Below, in pieces: positions 1 to 7,440 of a stretch of DNA of 44,627 nucleotides. Source of the DNA: Alkalihalobacterium sp048323755 (GTDB taxonomy: Bacteria; Bacillota; Bacilli; Bacillales; Bacillaceae_F); assembly GCF_048323755.1 (NCBI RefSeq), contig NZ_JBLWFS010000030.1, positions 1-44,627 of the forward strand, in the 5' to 3' direction. Below the pieces are notes generated by a model. That model was given only the letters and a program-made list of their open reading frames with translations, was not told the origin of the DNA and did no database searches. Every line of letters begins with the position of its first letter. The stretch's first letter is position 1. A program made the translations under genes and the position numbers.

Positions 1-121
1 TGACTTACCACAACAATCATAGATATCAATGGGGCTTAAAAAAGATGACTCCTGTTCAATACAGAAATCATCTTCTTGTAGCTGCCTAGTCTTTTTTAAA
101 ATGTCCTTGACAAGGGGTACA
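1..121 (+). mobile_element. Right end of an IS3-family (IS150-like) insertion sequence, truncated by the window edge
   Basis: The first 121 bases hold the last codons of an OrfB-type transposase. They are followed by a short non-coding tail ending in GACAAGGGGTACA. Read from the outside, that end is TGTACCCCTTGTC, the TGTAC-type terminus usual for IS150-subgroup elements. The left end lies outside the window, so the target duplication cannot be checked. The inferred boundary at about 121 is only 27 bases from the stop codon of the convergent nucleotidase gene. Confidence 0.7.
3..89 (+). CDS. IS3-family transposase OrfB, C-terminal fragment (partial at window start)
   Basis: An open frame enters from the left edge and ends with TAG at 87-89. 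The 28 visible residues include YHNNHRYQWGLKKMTP and then VQYRNHLL. This is the conserved tail of IS3-family integrase-type transposases, with a Y-x-x-N-x-x-R pattern followed by a (T/S)P-V-x-Y-R motif after the catalytic DDE core. The catalytic residues are upstream of the window. The frame is intact as far as it can be seen, so the element could be active. Assignment to the IS150 subgroup rests on the tail and the TGTAC terminus and is less sure than assignment to IS3. Confidence 0.75.
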   Translation, partial: TYHNNHRYQWGLKKMTPVQYRNHLLVAA

Positions 122-148
122 GTTTAATATAGGAGCCAGCCATTTCAT

Positions 149-1732
149 TTAATCGTGAACCACTTTCCAGTTATGGTTTACAGTTGCGTCGATAACCTTG
201 CGCTCTAAAATATAGTTGGCAAGAAGTTCAGAAACATCAAGTGGGATGTCTTGAACGACTTCTTTTCCTTGGAACATAATATAATCCCCACCTCCGCCGG
301 CACGGTAATTATTCATGACAACATGATATTCTTGATCTAACTCAATTGGCTTACCTTGATAATCAAGTCGAACAATTCTTTCGCCAAATGGTTTAGAAAT
401 ATTAATTTCGTAGTCAATCCCTTCCCACATATCGTAATTATAATGTTGAGGTTTCGGTGTTGTGAATTCAGGGTTAACCTCAATTTTTTTTCCATTATAA
501 GTGGCAAAGTAGGCTGCAGAACGCTCTAGTGCATCTTTCATGTCTTGGCCTGTTATTTTTAGAACTTTTAACGTGTTTGGATAAATATAATTTGAGACGA
601 TATCTCGCATCGTTACATCGGAATGTAAGCCAGGTGCATCATCATTAAAGAGAGCGGTGTTAGAAATATCGACTTTGGCAACGTCCATTTGTACTTTATT
701 GATAAACTCAATTAATGCATTGTCGCGTGTGCGAATTTTCAAAGGGTCGTCAACTAGCATATTGCCGTTAATTTTACCGATCGGTTGATCTAACCATTGT
801 TGGGTTTGATCTTCGAATGACTTAATTAATTCAATGATACGTGAATCGGCCTCAACTGATTCATCGACTTTTATAAGTTCGGCGCATTTTTCAACGATTT
901 GCCATTTATCCGTTTGTTTTTCCAAAGTGACAGATACGTGTCCTAATGCTTGCCCTTTATCACTCGGTTGAACGATTGCAACGTTGTTCACCTCACCCGC
1001 TAGTGAACGGTGTTGATGCCCTGTTAATAATACATCGATCCCTTCAACTTCTTTGCAGAGTGCAAAGCCTTGATTTTCCCCTGTTAAGTGTTCTGTAACT
1101 TCACCTGACGCAAGGTCACGCTCAAAACCACCATGATACGATACGATGACGACATCAACTTTTTCCTCATGACGTAATATAGGCACCCATTTTTTGGCTG
1201 TTTCTAATGCATCATCAAACTTTAACCCTTTAATATGATTTGGATTTTCCCAATTAGGTATGTAATGTGTTGTTAACCCTAAAATCCCTACTTTTATTTG
1301 ATCATCAAGTTCTTTGACGATATAAGGCTTTCCGTAATAAGGTTCATTTGTTTCATTGTTTATTATATTAGCCGAAAGCCACGGAAAGTTAGAGTCGTTT
1401 ATCGATTTTTGCAGTATGTCCTGCCCGTAATTAAATTCGTGGTTACCTAGTACGGCAGCATCATAACCAATATCGTTTAAGACAGAAATAATAGGATTTA
1501 CTCCTTCACTATTAACGCGAGCATAGTAATAAGTTAGAGGTGTACCTTGGATCACATCACCGTTATCAATGAGAAGTGTATGAGACTTATTGGTCGATTT
1601 GTATTTTTTAATTAAAGTTGTTAATTTTGCTAATCCGACTTGGCTAGTTTCGTTATTACCATAGTTAATAGGAAGAATATTACCGTGTATATCACTGGTT
1701 TCGAGAATAGAGAGAGTAACTTTTTTGGACAT
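149..1732 (-). CDS. UshA/YunD-like bifunctional metallophosphoesterase / 5'-nucleotidase
   Basis: This is a two-domain hydrolase of the 5'-nucleotidase / 2',3'-cyclic-nucleotide phosphodiesterase family, using two metal ions. The N-terminal calcineurin-like domain shows the metal ligand motifs SDIHGN (about residue 13), NGDVIQGTP, GNHEFNYG and GHQHRS. The C-terminal half (from about residue 330) is the 5'-nucleotidase substrate domain, with NNYRAGGGGDY near the end. No signal peptide or LPXTG anchor is seen, so it is probably cytoplasmic like B. subtilis YunD rather than secreted like UshA. Two in-frame ATGs exist at 1738 and 1732. The AAGGAAG site sits at a normal distance only from the second, so 1732 is chosen. 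An IS element ends just downstream and no clear terminator remains. The exact substrate is not predictable. Confidence 0.88.
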   Translation of the reverse strand: MSKKVTLSILETSDIHGNILPINYGNNETSQVGLAKLTTLIKKYKSTNKSHTLLIDNGDVIQGTPLTYYYARVNSEGVNPIISVLNDIGYDAAVLGNHEFNYGQDILQKSINDSNFPWLSANIINNETNEPYYGKPYIVKELDDQIKVGILGLTTHYIPNWENPNHIKGLKFDDALETAKKWVPILRHEEKVDVVIVSYHGGFERDLASGEVTEHLTGENQGFALCKEVEGIDVLLTGHQHRSLAGEVNNVAIVQPSDKGQALGHVSVTLEKQTDKWQIVEKCAELIKVDESVEADSRIIELIKSFEDQTQQWLDQPIGKINGNMLVDDPLKIRTRDNALIEFINKVQMDVAKVDISNTALFNDDAPGLHSDVTMRDIVSNYIYPNTLKVLKITGQDMKDALERSAAYFATYNGKKIEVNPEFTTPKPQHYNYDMWEGIDYEINISKPFGERIVRLDYQGKPIELDQEYHVVMNNYRAGGGGDYIMFQGKEVVQDIPLDVSELLANYILERKVIDATVNHNWKVVHD

Positions 1733-1803
1733 TATCATACTTCCTTTCTTTATTGTGAAATCTCATGGTAATGAATAAAATCTAATCGCGCTAATCCTCA
1801 TAT

Positions 1804-1818
1804 TAAAACTGAGTTTTA
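1804..1818. promoter_or_regulatory. 15-bp palindrome upstream of the nucleotidase gene
   Basis: TAAAACT-G-AGTTTTA is a perfect inverted repeat with a 1-base centre. It lies about 70 bases upstream of the nucleotidase start and about 120 bases upstream of the plus-strand ORF. It could be an operator for either gene. No family could be assigned. Confidence 0.25.
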
Positions 1819-1939
1819 GGATAGTGAAAAAATTAGGCTAAATTTATTTTCTTCTTATACCTTTTTCTGATCACTACAACTTTTACATTTAATAAAATGG
1901 AGGGAGATTATGTTTTAATAATTAACTAGAGGTTGTATT

Positions 1940-2437
1940 ATGTCTATTCCCTGTAGTGGAGCAACGGCATCGAAACAAATTGACTTCGTGCTCTTACCGC
2001 TACCGATATATGTGTTAGTACATGATAATGAGACTCCAGGTGGATTCAGCAATCTTTACGTTATGGTTTTGAAAATTATGGACAATGGGAAGGTGAGCTC
2101 GTTGACTATTATAACTCAATGGTGGTCGGAAGAGAAGATGCGAATGGAAGATCTAGTAGGTAAAACGAATGGAGCGGAAAATGTTAATTTATCCGCTGGA
2201 TATAAAGCCTTTCAAGAGCATAAGACACGTGAGATTGATCGGGAACAAGGTAAACATATACAAGGTTTAACGTATAGAGGCTATGACAAGGTGAATATTT
2301 CATTAATTAATGATGATGTATATGAGGTTGCTGTTTCCAATCCTCAAGAAACACAGTTGATAAGATCTTTACCAATCGTTTCAATCATACTTGCGAAGCC
2401 CTCTTTTCGGAATCTTGTTAGTAATAAAACAAGATGA
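1940..2437 (+). CDS. Hypothetical protein, possibly a decayed or frameshifted gene
   Basis: The 165-residue frame starts at an ATG with AGAGGT six bases upstream, so its start looks genuine. I do not recognise a family. The composition changes along its length: a hydrophobic N-terminal stretch (residues 16-27), an odd middle, then a charged, soluble-looking C-terminal half from about residue 75. In the middle, the frame shifted by -1 (2055-2168) reads as convincing protein, with a GFENYGQWEGELVDYY stretch before a stop. This suggests two compensating frame changes or a relic. A stem-loop with a T run covers its 3' end and would terminate a plus-strand transcript, which favours a once-real gene. 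No function is proposed. Confidence 0.4.
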   Translation: MSIPCSGATASKQIDFVLLPLPIYVLVHDNETPGGFSNLYVMVLKIMDNGKVSSLTIITQWWSEEKMRMEDLVGKTNGAENVNLSAGYKAFQEHKTREIDREQGKHIQGLTYRGYDKVNISLINDDVYEVAVSNPQETQLIRSLPIVSIILAKPSFRNLVSNKTR

Positions 2438-2471
2438 GATGCGGAAATACACGCAAAATGAGGGCTTTTTT
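2396..2471 (+). terminator. Compound stem-loop with T run at the 3' end of the 1940 ORF
   Basis: An outer stem AAGCCCTC (2396-2403) / GAGGGCTT (2460-2467) encloses an inner 8-bp hairpin ATCTTGTT (2412-2419) / AACAAGAT (2428-2435). The 3' arm runs into six Ts. It points on the plus strand and lies between convergent genes. The loop is long, so efficiency is uncertain. Confidence 0.45.
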
Positions 2472-2533
2472 ACTTTTAGTTATGAAGTGAATTCCTTGTG
2501 AAAAGAAGAGAGATAGTAACGTTTGTTTCATAA

Positions 2534-2959
2534 TTAATTAATAGTTGGTTTATTTTCATTTCTTTCAATAAGGTCCTTTAAAATTTCAGTGTGTAAGGAC
2601 GCCCATGCTTGTTCACGGTAGTGAAGTAAAATGAAAACAATCGCAAAGCATGTAAAGAAAGTAAGAAATATAAATATAAAAAATAAGTTTCCTTCAGCAG
2701 TTTCTTGGATTTGTTTTGAGAAGATTAATCCGAGCCAAGGTAAAATGGATATGAGTAAAGGAAATGTACCACTTCCGTTTTGTTCTTTGACCATTCGGTA
2801 GTGGATCATCTTTAATTCGTTGACGGGAAGGGTTTCGTAAAATTTTTGTATTGAATAAATTTCATCGATTTCTCTTATGTCCTTAACTTCGTATTGCTGA
2901 TCGGTTGCTTTCTTAATCTTTTTATAAAATTTATGAGCATCTCCTCGGAACTGTTCCAT
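2534..2959 (-). CDS. Small two-TM membrane protein of unknown function
   Basis: The 141-residue protein has a charged N-terminal half (residues 1-60, many K/E/D) followed by two adjacent membrane segments at about 67-83 and 89-112, then a charged tail. Both ends would lie on the same side, probably the cytoplasm. It has a good GAGGGAG ribosome binding site 7-8 bases before the ATG. It is transcribed towards the 1940 ORF. I do not recognise the family. The helical, charged N-terminal part could be a protein-interaction region, but no catalytic motif is visible. Confidence 0.7.
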   Translation of the reverse strand: MEQFRGDAHKFYKKIKKATDQQYEVKDIREIDEIYSIQKFYETLPVNELKMIHYRMVKEQNGSGTFPLLISILPWLGLIFSKQIQETAEGNLFFIFIFLTFFTCFAIVFILLHYREQAWASLHTEILKDLIERNENKPTIN

Positions 2960-3340
2960 CAGTACTCCCTCCTCATAACCTCTAGAACGTATTGCCTATT
3001 TAGGCAGAGTACAATAAATTGTTTCATGCTTCTGTCCCATTAGTCTTTTGTAAAGTAGTTATTTTATGCTTATTTATTTTGACTTTGTTAAAGCATTGTT
3101 GGAATTGTTGTGTTTTGTCTCTTTTTAGGATTGTTGAAGATTGCATAGAAGTTATAGTGTTTACCATTAGACTTAAATCTACATTTCTAAACTGAACATT
3201 ACGACAAGAAAATTCAAGTTTTTATTATAAAACATTAGGCAAAAGGGAATGCTTCGTATAAAATAACAGATAGATATCATCTAGCTAGCGGTTGATAGCA
3301 AAGGGATTAGACTTGCAGAATTGGAATGGAGGGCGTAAAG
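2960..3340. other. 381-bp AT-rich divergent intergenic region
   Basis: It separates the minus-strand membrane protein from the plus-strand small gene. A possible -10 TATAAA for the plus-strand gene is at 3257-3262, with only a poor -35 (TTAGGC, 16 bp upstream). No hairpin, RNA gene or further ORF with a ribosome binding site was seen. Confidence 0.35.
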
Positions 3341-3526
3341 TTGAGTGAAGAAAGTCGGGTTCAATTAAATGTTAGAATTAGTAGTGAAACAGCGAAACAG
3401 TTTGAAGAAATTGTCGAGTATTATCAAGAAAACACAAAATTAGGTAGAGTGTACAAAGGAGATGTTTTAACAGATATCATTGAAAAATCTTATCAAATTA
3501 TGAAAAAACAAAAAGCATTAAAATAA
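3341..3526 (+). CDS. Small ribbon-helix-helix-like protein
   Basis: The protein has about 61 residues. Near the N-terminus it carries a short strand-like stretch (VQLNVRIS), then a helix (ETAKQFEEIVEYYQ), a turn (KLGRVYKGD) and a second helix ending in lysines. This order of strand, helix and helix fits a ribbon-helix-helix DNA-binding fold of the Arc/MetJ/CopG type, which acts as a dimer; this is an inference from pattern only. The start is set by the ribosome binding site. An upstream ATG at 3326 has no site of its own, and GGAGGG (3328-3333) lies 7 bases before TTG 3341, which I take as the start. No partner toxin gene is visible next to it. Confidence 0.65.
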   Translation: MSEESRVQLNVRISSETAKQFEEIVEYYQENTKLGRVYKGDVLTDIIEKSYQIMKKQKALK

Positions 3527-3600
3527 TTGAAAAGGCACACATTAAGGACTGGGCAACGATTGAAAACTAAGTTCGCTTGTTAAGAAGAAAGGTAGGATGA

Positions 3601-3891
3601 ATGATGGAGATTACTGGGCATTCAGTTGAAAAGATTAATGATACGACAGGAATACTAGTCGGGGATCGCTATGAATTTACTATAGATATTGCCGTACCAG
3701 AGGACGATGATTTACATAGGGAAAACGGTCTGTATGTAAGGGTGATTTTCTCTCTTCATGAAAATGAGGGGCGGATAGTACAATACCATTTTTACGAAAA
3801 AACAACAGATGAATCTCTTGACTTCGCTTTAGAAGAAGATGAAGAAGCGCTAATTATTGATTATTGTAAACAAGTTGTATTGAGTGTATAA
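3601..3891 (+). CDS. DUF6509 family protein
   Basis: This 96-residue acidic protein matches my memory of the DUF6509 family of Bacillaceae. It opens with MEITGHSVEKINDTTGIL and has a GDRYEFTIDI strand, an RIVQYHFYEKTTDESLDFAL segment and an acidic stretch EEDEEA before the end. Function is unknown. It is soluble, with no signal peptide or membrane segment. GAAAGG lies 8 bases before the first of two adjacent ATGs (3601 and 3604). A clear terminator follows, so it is probably the last gene of its unit. Confidence 0.75.
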   Translation: MMEITGHSVEKINDTTGILVGDRYEFTIDIAVPEDDDLHRENGLYVRVIFSLHENEGRIVQYHFYEKTTDESLDFALEEDEEALIIDYCKQVVLSV

Positions 3892-3924
3892 CCATACTTC
3901 AATTAATAAAGATGCATTGAAATT

Positions 3925-3964
3925 CAGGCTGAATATAAATCGGTCTGTTTTTTTTTTTTTTTTT
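3925..3964 (+). terminator. Rho-independent terminator after the DUF6509 gene
   Basis: CAGGCTGA (3925-3932) pairs with TCGGTCTG (3940-3947), including two G-U pairs, around a 7-base loop. A run of 17 Ts follows. Confidence 0.8.
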
Positions 3965-4058
3965 GGAGTGGTGAAATAAAGTGGTTTCAGTTCACTGGAG
4001 ATTATATAAGTGGAAGTTGGAGATAATACCCAAAGTTGCCATCTGCCTCCTCAAACTA

Positions 4059-4096
4059 TATGACATTTATCATGTTTTAACTATGACATGTATGAC
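4059..4096 (+). promoter_or_regulatory. Candidate DesR binding sites upstream of des
   Basis: TATGACAT occurs at 4059-4066 and again at 4082-4089, 23 bp apart (about two helical turns). A shorter TATGAC follows at 4091-4096. The cluster ends 5 bp before the -35 of the desaturase promoter, where a class I/II activator would bind. DesR is encoded downstream, so it is the natural candidate. The link is inferred from position and repeat spacing, not from a checked consensus. Confidence 0.5.
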
Positions 4097-4101
4097 TACA
4101 A

Positions 4102-4130
4102 TTGTTCTTTGAAAACGTTTATTCTAAATT
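4102..4130 (+). promoter_or_regulatory. Putative sigma-A promoter of the desaturase gene
   Basis: TTGTTC (4102-4107), a 17-bp spacer and TAAATT (4125-4130). Both boxes are imperfect, as expected of an activator-dependent promoter. Transcription would start near 4137, just ahead of the ribosome binding site. Confidence 0.5.
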
Positions 4131-4162
4131 TATAAAGAACCAATGAGGAAGTGAGTAAAAAC

Positions 4163-5212
4163 ATGTCAAAACAAAATCATAATCAATTACGGAAACAAAT
4201 TGCTCCATATGAAAAATCAAGTACGAAGGAAAGTGTATGGCAAGTTGTTAATACGCTAGTTCCTTTCTTTGTGTTGTGGTTCCTGGCTTATCTTAGTCTT
4301 TCAGTTTCTTATGTGATAACGCTTGCCATTTCTGTAATAGCTGCAGGGTTTTTAGTACGAATTTTTATTATCTTTCATGACTGTTGTCATCAATCGTTTT
4401 TTAAGAACCGAAGGGCGAATCAAATCCTTGGAACAATCACTGGAATTATGACATTTGTTCCGTATGAACAGTGGAAGCATAGTCATTCTGTCCATCATGC
4501 GACGAGTGGTAACTTGAATAAACGAGGTACAGGTGATGTTTGGGTACTAACTGTCGATGAATATATGAATTCATCTTTTTGGCGTAAGTTGGCTTATCGA
4601 TTGTATCGAAACCCGTTTGTTATGTTTGTTTTAGGTCCGATTTATATCTTCCTTATTGAATATCGTTTTAACGAAAAAAATGCTCGGATGAAAGAACGCA
4701 TCAACACGTATATAACCAATTTTTCAATCGTAGCGGTCGTAGCGCTATTATGTTGGGCGATTGGTTGGCAGGCTTTTCTTCTAATTCAAGGTCCGATCTT
4801 TTTAATATCTGGTTCTTTAGGTATTTGGTTATTTTATGTTCAGCATCAGTTTGAAGACTCTTATTTCGAACATGAAGAACAGTGGGACTATGTAAAGGCA
4901 GCGTTAGAGGGTAGTTCTTATTATAAGTTACCTAAAGTGTTGCAGTGGTTAACAGGAAACATTGGGTTTCATCATATTCACCACCTTAGTCCACGTGTTC
5001 CTAATTATAAGCTTGAAGAAGTTCATAATAATCATCAAGTATTACAAGATGTTCAAACGATTACAATCCGTTCGAGTTTGAAATCGATTCACTTCCGCCT
5101 ATGGGATGAAAAGAATAAGGCGTTCATTGGATTTAAAGAACTTAAAAGTATCCAAGCAAAACCGAAAGTTAAAACATCAAAGATTTCGTCGTCTGTTAAG
5201 TCAGAGTTATAA
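4163..5212 (+). CDS. des: Membrane fatty-acid (acyl-lipid) desaturase
   Basis: This integral membrane di-iron enzyme introduces a double bond into phospholipid acyl chains; the B. subtilis counterpart is the cold-induced Delta5 desaturase. All three histidine boxes are present: HDCCH, HSVHH and HHIHH (residues 72-76, 108-112 and 270-274 counted from the ATG at 4163). Hydrophobic segments at about 30-65 and 185-230 fit the usual four-helix membrane arrangement. The length (349 aa) is normal. A GTG at 4151 is in frame, but GAGGAA abuts it; ATG 4163 is better placed. It is followed by a terminator, a large structured element and then desK-desR, so regulator and target are linked. Cold induction through DesKR is inferred from this linkage. 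Confidence 0.92.
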   Translation: MSKQNHNQLRKQIAPYEKSSTKESVWQVVNTLVPFFVLWFLAYLSLSVSYVITLAISVIAAGFLVRIFIIFHDCCHQSFFKNRRANQILGTITGIMTFVPYEQWKHSHSVHHATSGNLNKRGTGDVWVLTVDEYMNSSFWRKLAYRLYRNPFVMFVLGPIYIFLIEYRFNEKNARMKERINTYITNFSIVAVVALLCWAIGWQAFLLIQGPIFLISGSLGIWLFYVQHQFEDSYFEHEEQWDYVKAALEGSSYYKLPKVLQWLTGNIGFHHIHHLSPRVPNYKLEEVHNNHQVLQDVQTITIRSSLKSIHFRLWDEKNKAFIGFKELKSIQAKPKVKTSKISSSVKSEL

Positions 5213-5227
5213 GATAATATATATTAC

Positions 5228-5282
5228 GCCTCTCTTTTTTACTCGTTTATAATTTAGTAAAAAAGAAGAGGCTGCTTTTTTA
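5228..5282 (+). terminator. Terminator after des
   Basis: GCCTCTCTTTTTTACT (5228-5243) pairs with AGTAAAAAAGAAGAGGC (5256-5272) with one bulge. The stem is followed by TGCTTTTTT. Confidence 0.85.
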
Positions 5283-5292
5283 TCTTTTTAGC

Positions 5293-5470
5293 GCTGTTAA
5301 AGAGTATTGTTGATTTTGGGCTCATTCCTGAAAGAATAACCTGAAATTTTTTGAGGAAATGCATTTTCTCGTTCATTTCATGTTATTTTTTCAACCTTTC
5401 AGTTTCTGAAAGGCGTGTGAAAATAATAAAACTTCACACGATGAGCCCAAAATCAACGGATATCAACAGC
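5293..5470 (+). repeat. Highly structured four-way-junction palindromic element between des and desK (MITE-like or structured RNA)
   Basis: A perfect 17-bp outer stem, GTTGATTTTGGGCTCAT (5309-5325) / ATGAGCCCAAAATCAAC (5441-5457), encloses three further hairpins with almost no unpaired bases. Arm A is an 18-bp stem (5330-5347 / 5375-5392, one mismatch) capped by GAGGAAA-TGCA-TTTTCTC (5353-5370). Arm B is CCTTTCAG-TTT-CTGAAAGG (5395-5413). Arm C is CGTGTGAA / TTCACACG (5414-5421 / 5433-5440). An outer GCTGTT / AACAGC (5293-5298 / 5465-5470) extends it. Both non-Watson-Crick pairs apart from one mismatch are G-U when read on the plus strand. No ORF is inside. Confidence 0.75.
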
Positions 5471-5610
5471 AATATTTAACATAGCTATCTTTTTATTAGT
5501 GGAATAAGGAAGTATTAAAGGGGCTAGTTTTCATTAAATACTGAACGAGCGCCTACACTACTCTTATGATAAGATAGCGAGTAAGAGAATATATAAATGA
5601 GGTTACTACT

Positions 5611-6747
5611 ATGTTAAAAAAGCTTAAAAGCTTTCAGAAGAATTCAGCTATTTCTCCCTATATTTGGAGTAGTTTCAGTATTCTACCGTTCTATTTTATT
5701 TTTCAATCTTCGTCCACTCCTGAGATTATTACTGGTATTACGCTGACGATTTTGTTTTTTCTTGCTTTACGGTTTGCATTTATGTCGAATGAATGGCCAG
5801 TTTATGTTTGGACATGTATTTTAATTGCAATTTCCATTACGATGACGATATTGTTCCAGTTCATTTATTTTGCATTCTATATCGCTTATTACAATGGCAA
5901 CATAAAAAATCGAATGGCATTTTTAACGTTGTACATTATTCATCTAGTATTTACGACCATCTCAATCAATTACTCGATCCTCATGAAAGGTGATTTATTT
6001 TTAAAGCAATTGCCCTTTATCATTATCGTTTGGATTAGTGTGATTCTCCTACCATTCAATCTATATAATAGAAAGAAACAAGATCAGCTTGAAGAAAAGT
6101 TAGAAGATGCAAATAACCGAATTGCCGAGTTAGTTAAACAAGAAGAGCGTCAACGTATCGCTCGAGATCTGCACGATACGTTAGGTCAAAAGCTTTCTCT
6201 TATTGGACTAAAAAGTGATTTAGCAAGGAAGTTAATTTATAAAGACCCTGATCAAGCAAGAGTAGAGATCAAGGATGTACAACAAACAGCTCGGACGGCA
6301 TTAAATGAAGTACGAAAGATGGTTTCGCAAATGCGTGGAATCCGAGTTAAAGAAGAAATTGTTCATGTTAAACAAATTCTTAAAGCGGCTCAAATTGAAT
6401 TAGTTGTAGATGATGAGGTTCAATTAACGAATGTGTCTCTATTTATAGAAAACATTTTAAGTATGTGTATGAAAGAGGCAGTGACCAATGTTGTTAAGCA
6501 TAGCCAAGCTTCCACTTGTCATATCTCAATTGAACAATTCTTTAATGGAATTTGTATTACTGTAAAAGATGATGGAATTGGTATAAAAAAAGACGAGGAT
6601 CTCTATAAAGGTAGTGGTTTGCAAGGGATGAGGGAACGTCTAGAGTTTGTCAATGGCAGTTTAGAAATTGAAGCGATTGATGGAACGATGATTAAGATGA
6701 AAGTACCGAATGTAATTAAGTTGGCTGACAAGGGGGAATCGCTATGA
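5611..6747 (+). CDS. desK: DesK-like membrane sensor histidine kinase (HisKA_3)
   Basis: The thermosensor kinase/phosphatase DesK controls desaturase expression through DesR. The first about 150 residues are strongly hydrophobic and give four to five membrane helices. A charged linker (155-180) follows, with coiled-coil character. The dimerisation and phospho-acceptor motif ERQRIARDLHDTLGQ places the histidine at residue 188, the position I recall for B. subtilis DesK. The ATPase domain has an N-box (KEAVTNVVKHS), DDGIGI and GSGLQGMRERL. Length 378 aa is normal. GAGGT stands 7 bases before the ATG. The 3' end overlaps desR by ATGA, so the two are translationally coupled. Identity is supported by the des neighbour. 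Confidence 0.9.
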   Translation: MLKKLKSFQKNSAISPYIWSSFSILPFYFIFQSSSTPEIITGITLTILFFLALRFAFMSNEWPVYVWTCILIAISITMTILFQFIYFAFYIAYYNGNIKNRMAFLTLYIIHLVFTTISINYSILMKGDLFLKQLPFIIIVWISVILLPFNLYNRKKQDQLEEKLEDANNRIAELVKQEERQRIARDLHDTLGQKLSLIGLKSDLARKLIYKDPDQARVEIKDVQQTARTALNEVRKMVSQMRGIRVKEEIVHVKQILKAAQIELVVDDEVQLTNVSLFIENILSMCMKEAVTNVVKHSQASTCHISIEQFFNGICITVKDDGIGIKKDEDLYKGSGLQGMRERLEFVNGSLEIEAIDGTMIKMKVPNVIKLADKGESL

Positions 6748-7343
6748 TACGCATTGTCATTGCTGAAGATCAGCAAATGTTATTAGGTGCACTAGGTTCA
6801 TTGTTAAATTTAGAAGATGATATGGAAGTTGTTGGGAAAGCTTCAAACGGTAATGAAGCGGTTTCTCTCGTCTATAAACTAAACCCAGATGTTTGTATTA
6901 TGGATATTGAAATGCCAGAAAAAAGTGGTCTAGAAGCAGCAGAAGAGTTGAAGGAATTCGATTGCAAAGTTATTATTCTTACTACATTTGCACGTTCTGG
7001 TTATTTTCAACGTGCGCTTAAAGCAGGGGTTAGTGGTTACTTGTTAAAGGATAGTCCAAGTGAGGAGTTAGCGGATTCGATTCGTGGTGTGATAGCCGGA
7101 AGAAGAATGTATGCTCCGGAATTAATGGATGACTTATATAGTGAGGAAAACCCCTTAACAGAAAGAGAAAAGGCTGTACTTGAGCTGATTGCTGATGGTA
7201 AAACGACAAAAGAAATTGCTCAAGAATTAAGTATAAAAACAGGGACGGTTCGAAATTACATTTCTACTATTCTAGATAAATTAGAAGTAAAAAACCGAAT
7301 TGAAGCGATCACGCAATCGAAGGCCAAGGGATGGTTTAAATAA
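6744..7343 (+). CDS. desR: DesR-like NarL/FixJ-family response regulator
   Basis: The receiver domain (1-120) has the acidic pair E8-D9, the phospho-acceptor D54 (CIMDIEMPEKSG), a switch threonine in ILTTF and the lysine in LLKDSPS. The C-terminal LuxR-type helix-turn-helix (about 135-199) contains LTEREKAVLELIADG and TTKEIAQELSIKTGTVRNYI. The length of 199 aa equals that of B. subtilis DesR. The ATG overlaps the desK stop. Phosphorylated DesR would activate des. Candidate sites are seen upstream of des but no equivalent was noticed upstream of desK. Confidence 0.92.
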   Translation: MIRIVIAEDQQMLLGALGSLLNLEDDMEVVGKASNGNEAVSLVYKLNPDVCIMDIEMPEKSGLEAAEELKEFDCKVIILTTFARSGYFQRALKAGVSGYLLKDSPSEELADSIRGVIAGRRMYAPELMDDLYSEENPLTEREKAVLELIADGKTTKEIAQELSIKTGTVRNYISTILDKLEVKNRIEAITQSKAKGWFK

Positions 7344-7351
7344 TCTAAGCA

Positions 7352-7380
7352 AAAAGGAGAGGGGGTTCCCTCTCCTTTTA
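7352..7380 (+). terminator. Terminator after desKR
   Basis: AAAAGGAGAGGG (7352-7363), loop GGTT, CCCTCTCCTTTT (7368-7379): a perfect 12-bp stem whose 3' arm supplies the T run. Confidence 0.88.
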
Positions 7381-7426
7381 TAATTCCCATCCAATTAACA
7401 ACTAATGGTCATTGTTTGATTTCCGA

Positions 7427-7440
7427 ACACTTTATAGTGT
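7427..7440. promoter_or_regulatory. ACACT-N4-AGTGT palindrome upstream of the sigma-54 regulator gene
   Basis: This perfect inverted repeat is about 110 bases before the regulator start. The same ACACT/AGTGT half-sites recur, with wider spacing, upstream of the sigma-54 promoter at 9783-9804. It may be an autoregulatory site; this is tentative. Confidence 0.3.

Noticed and set aside
3981..4112. 43-codon GTG-initiated ORF upstream of des
   Set aside because: The ribosome binding site is too far away, and the frame runs through the candidate DesR sites and the des -35 region.
4109..4124. cre-like sequence TTGAAAACGTTTAT in the des promoter spacer
   Set aside because: The right part (CAW) does not match the consensus, and the region is already explained as promoter spacer.
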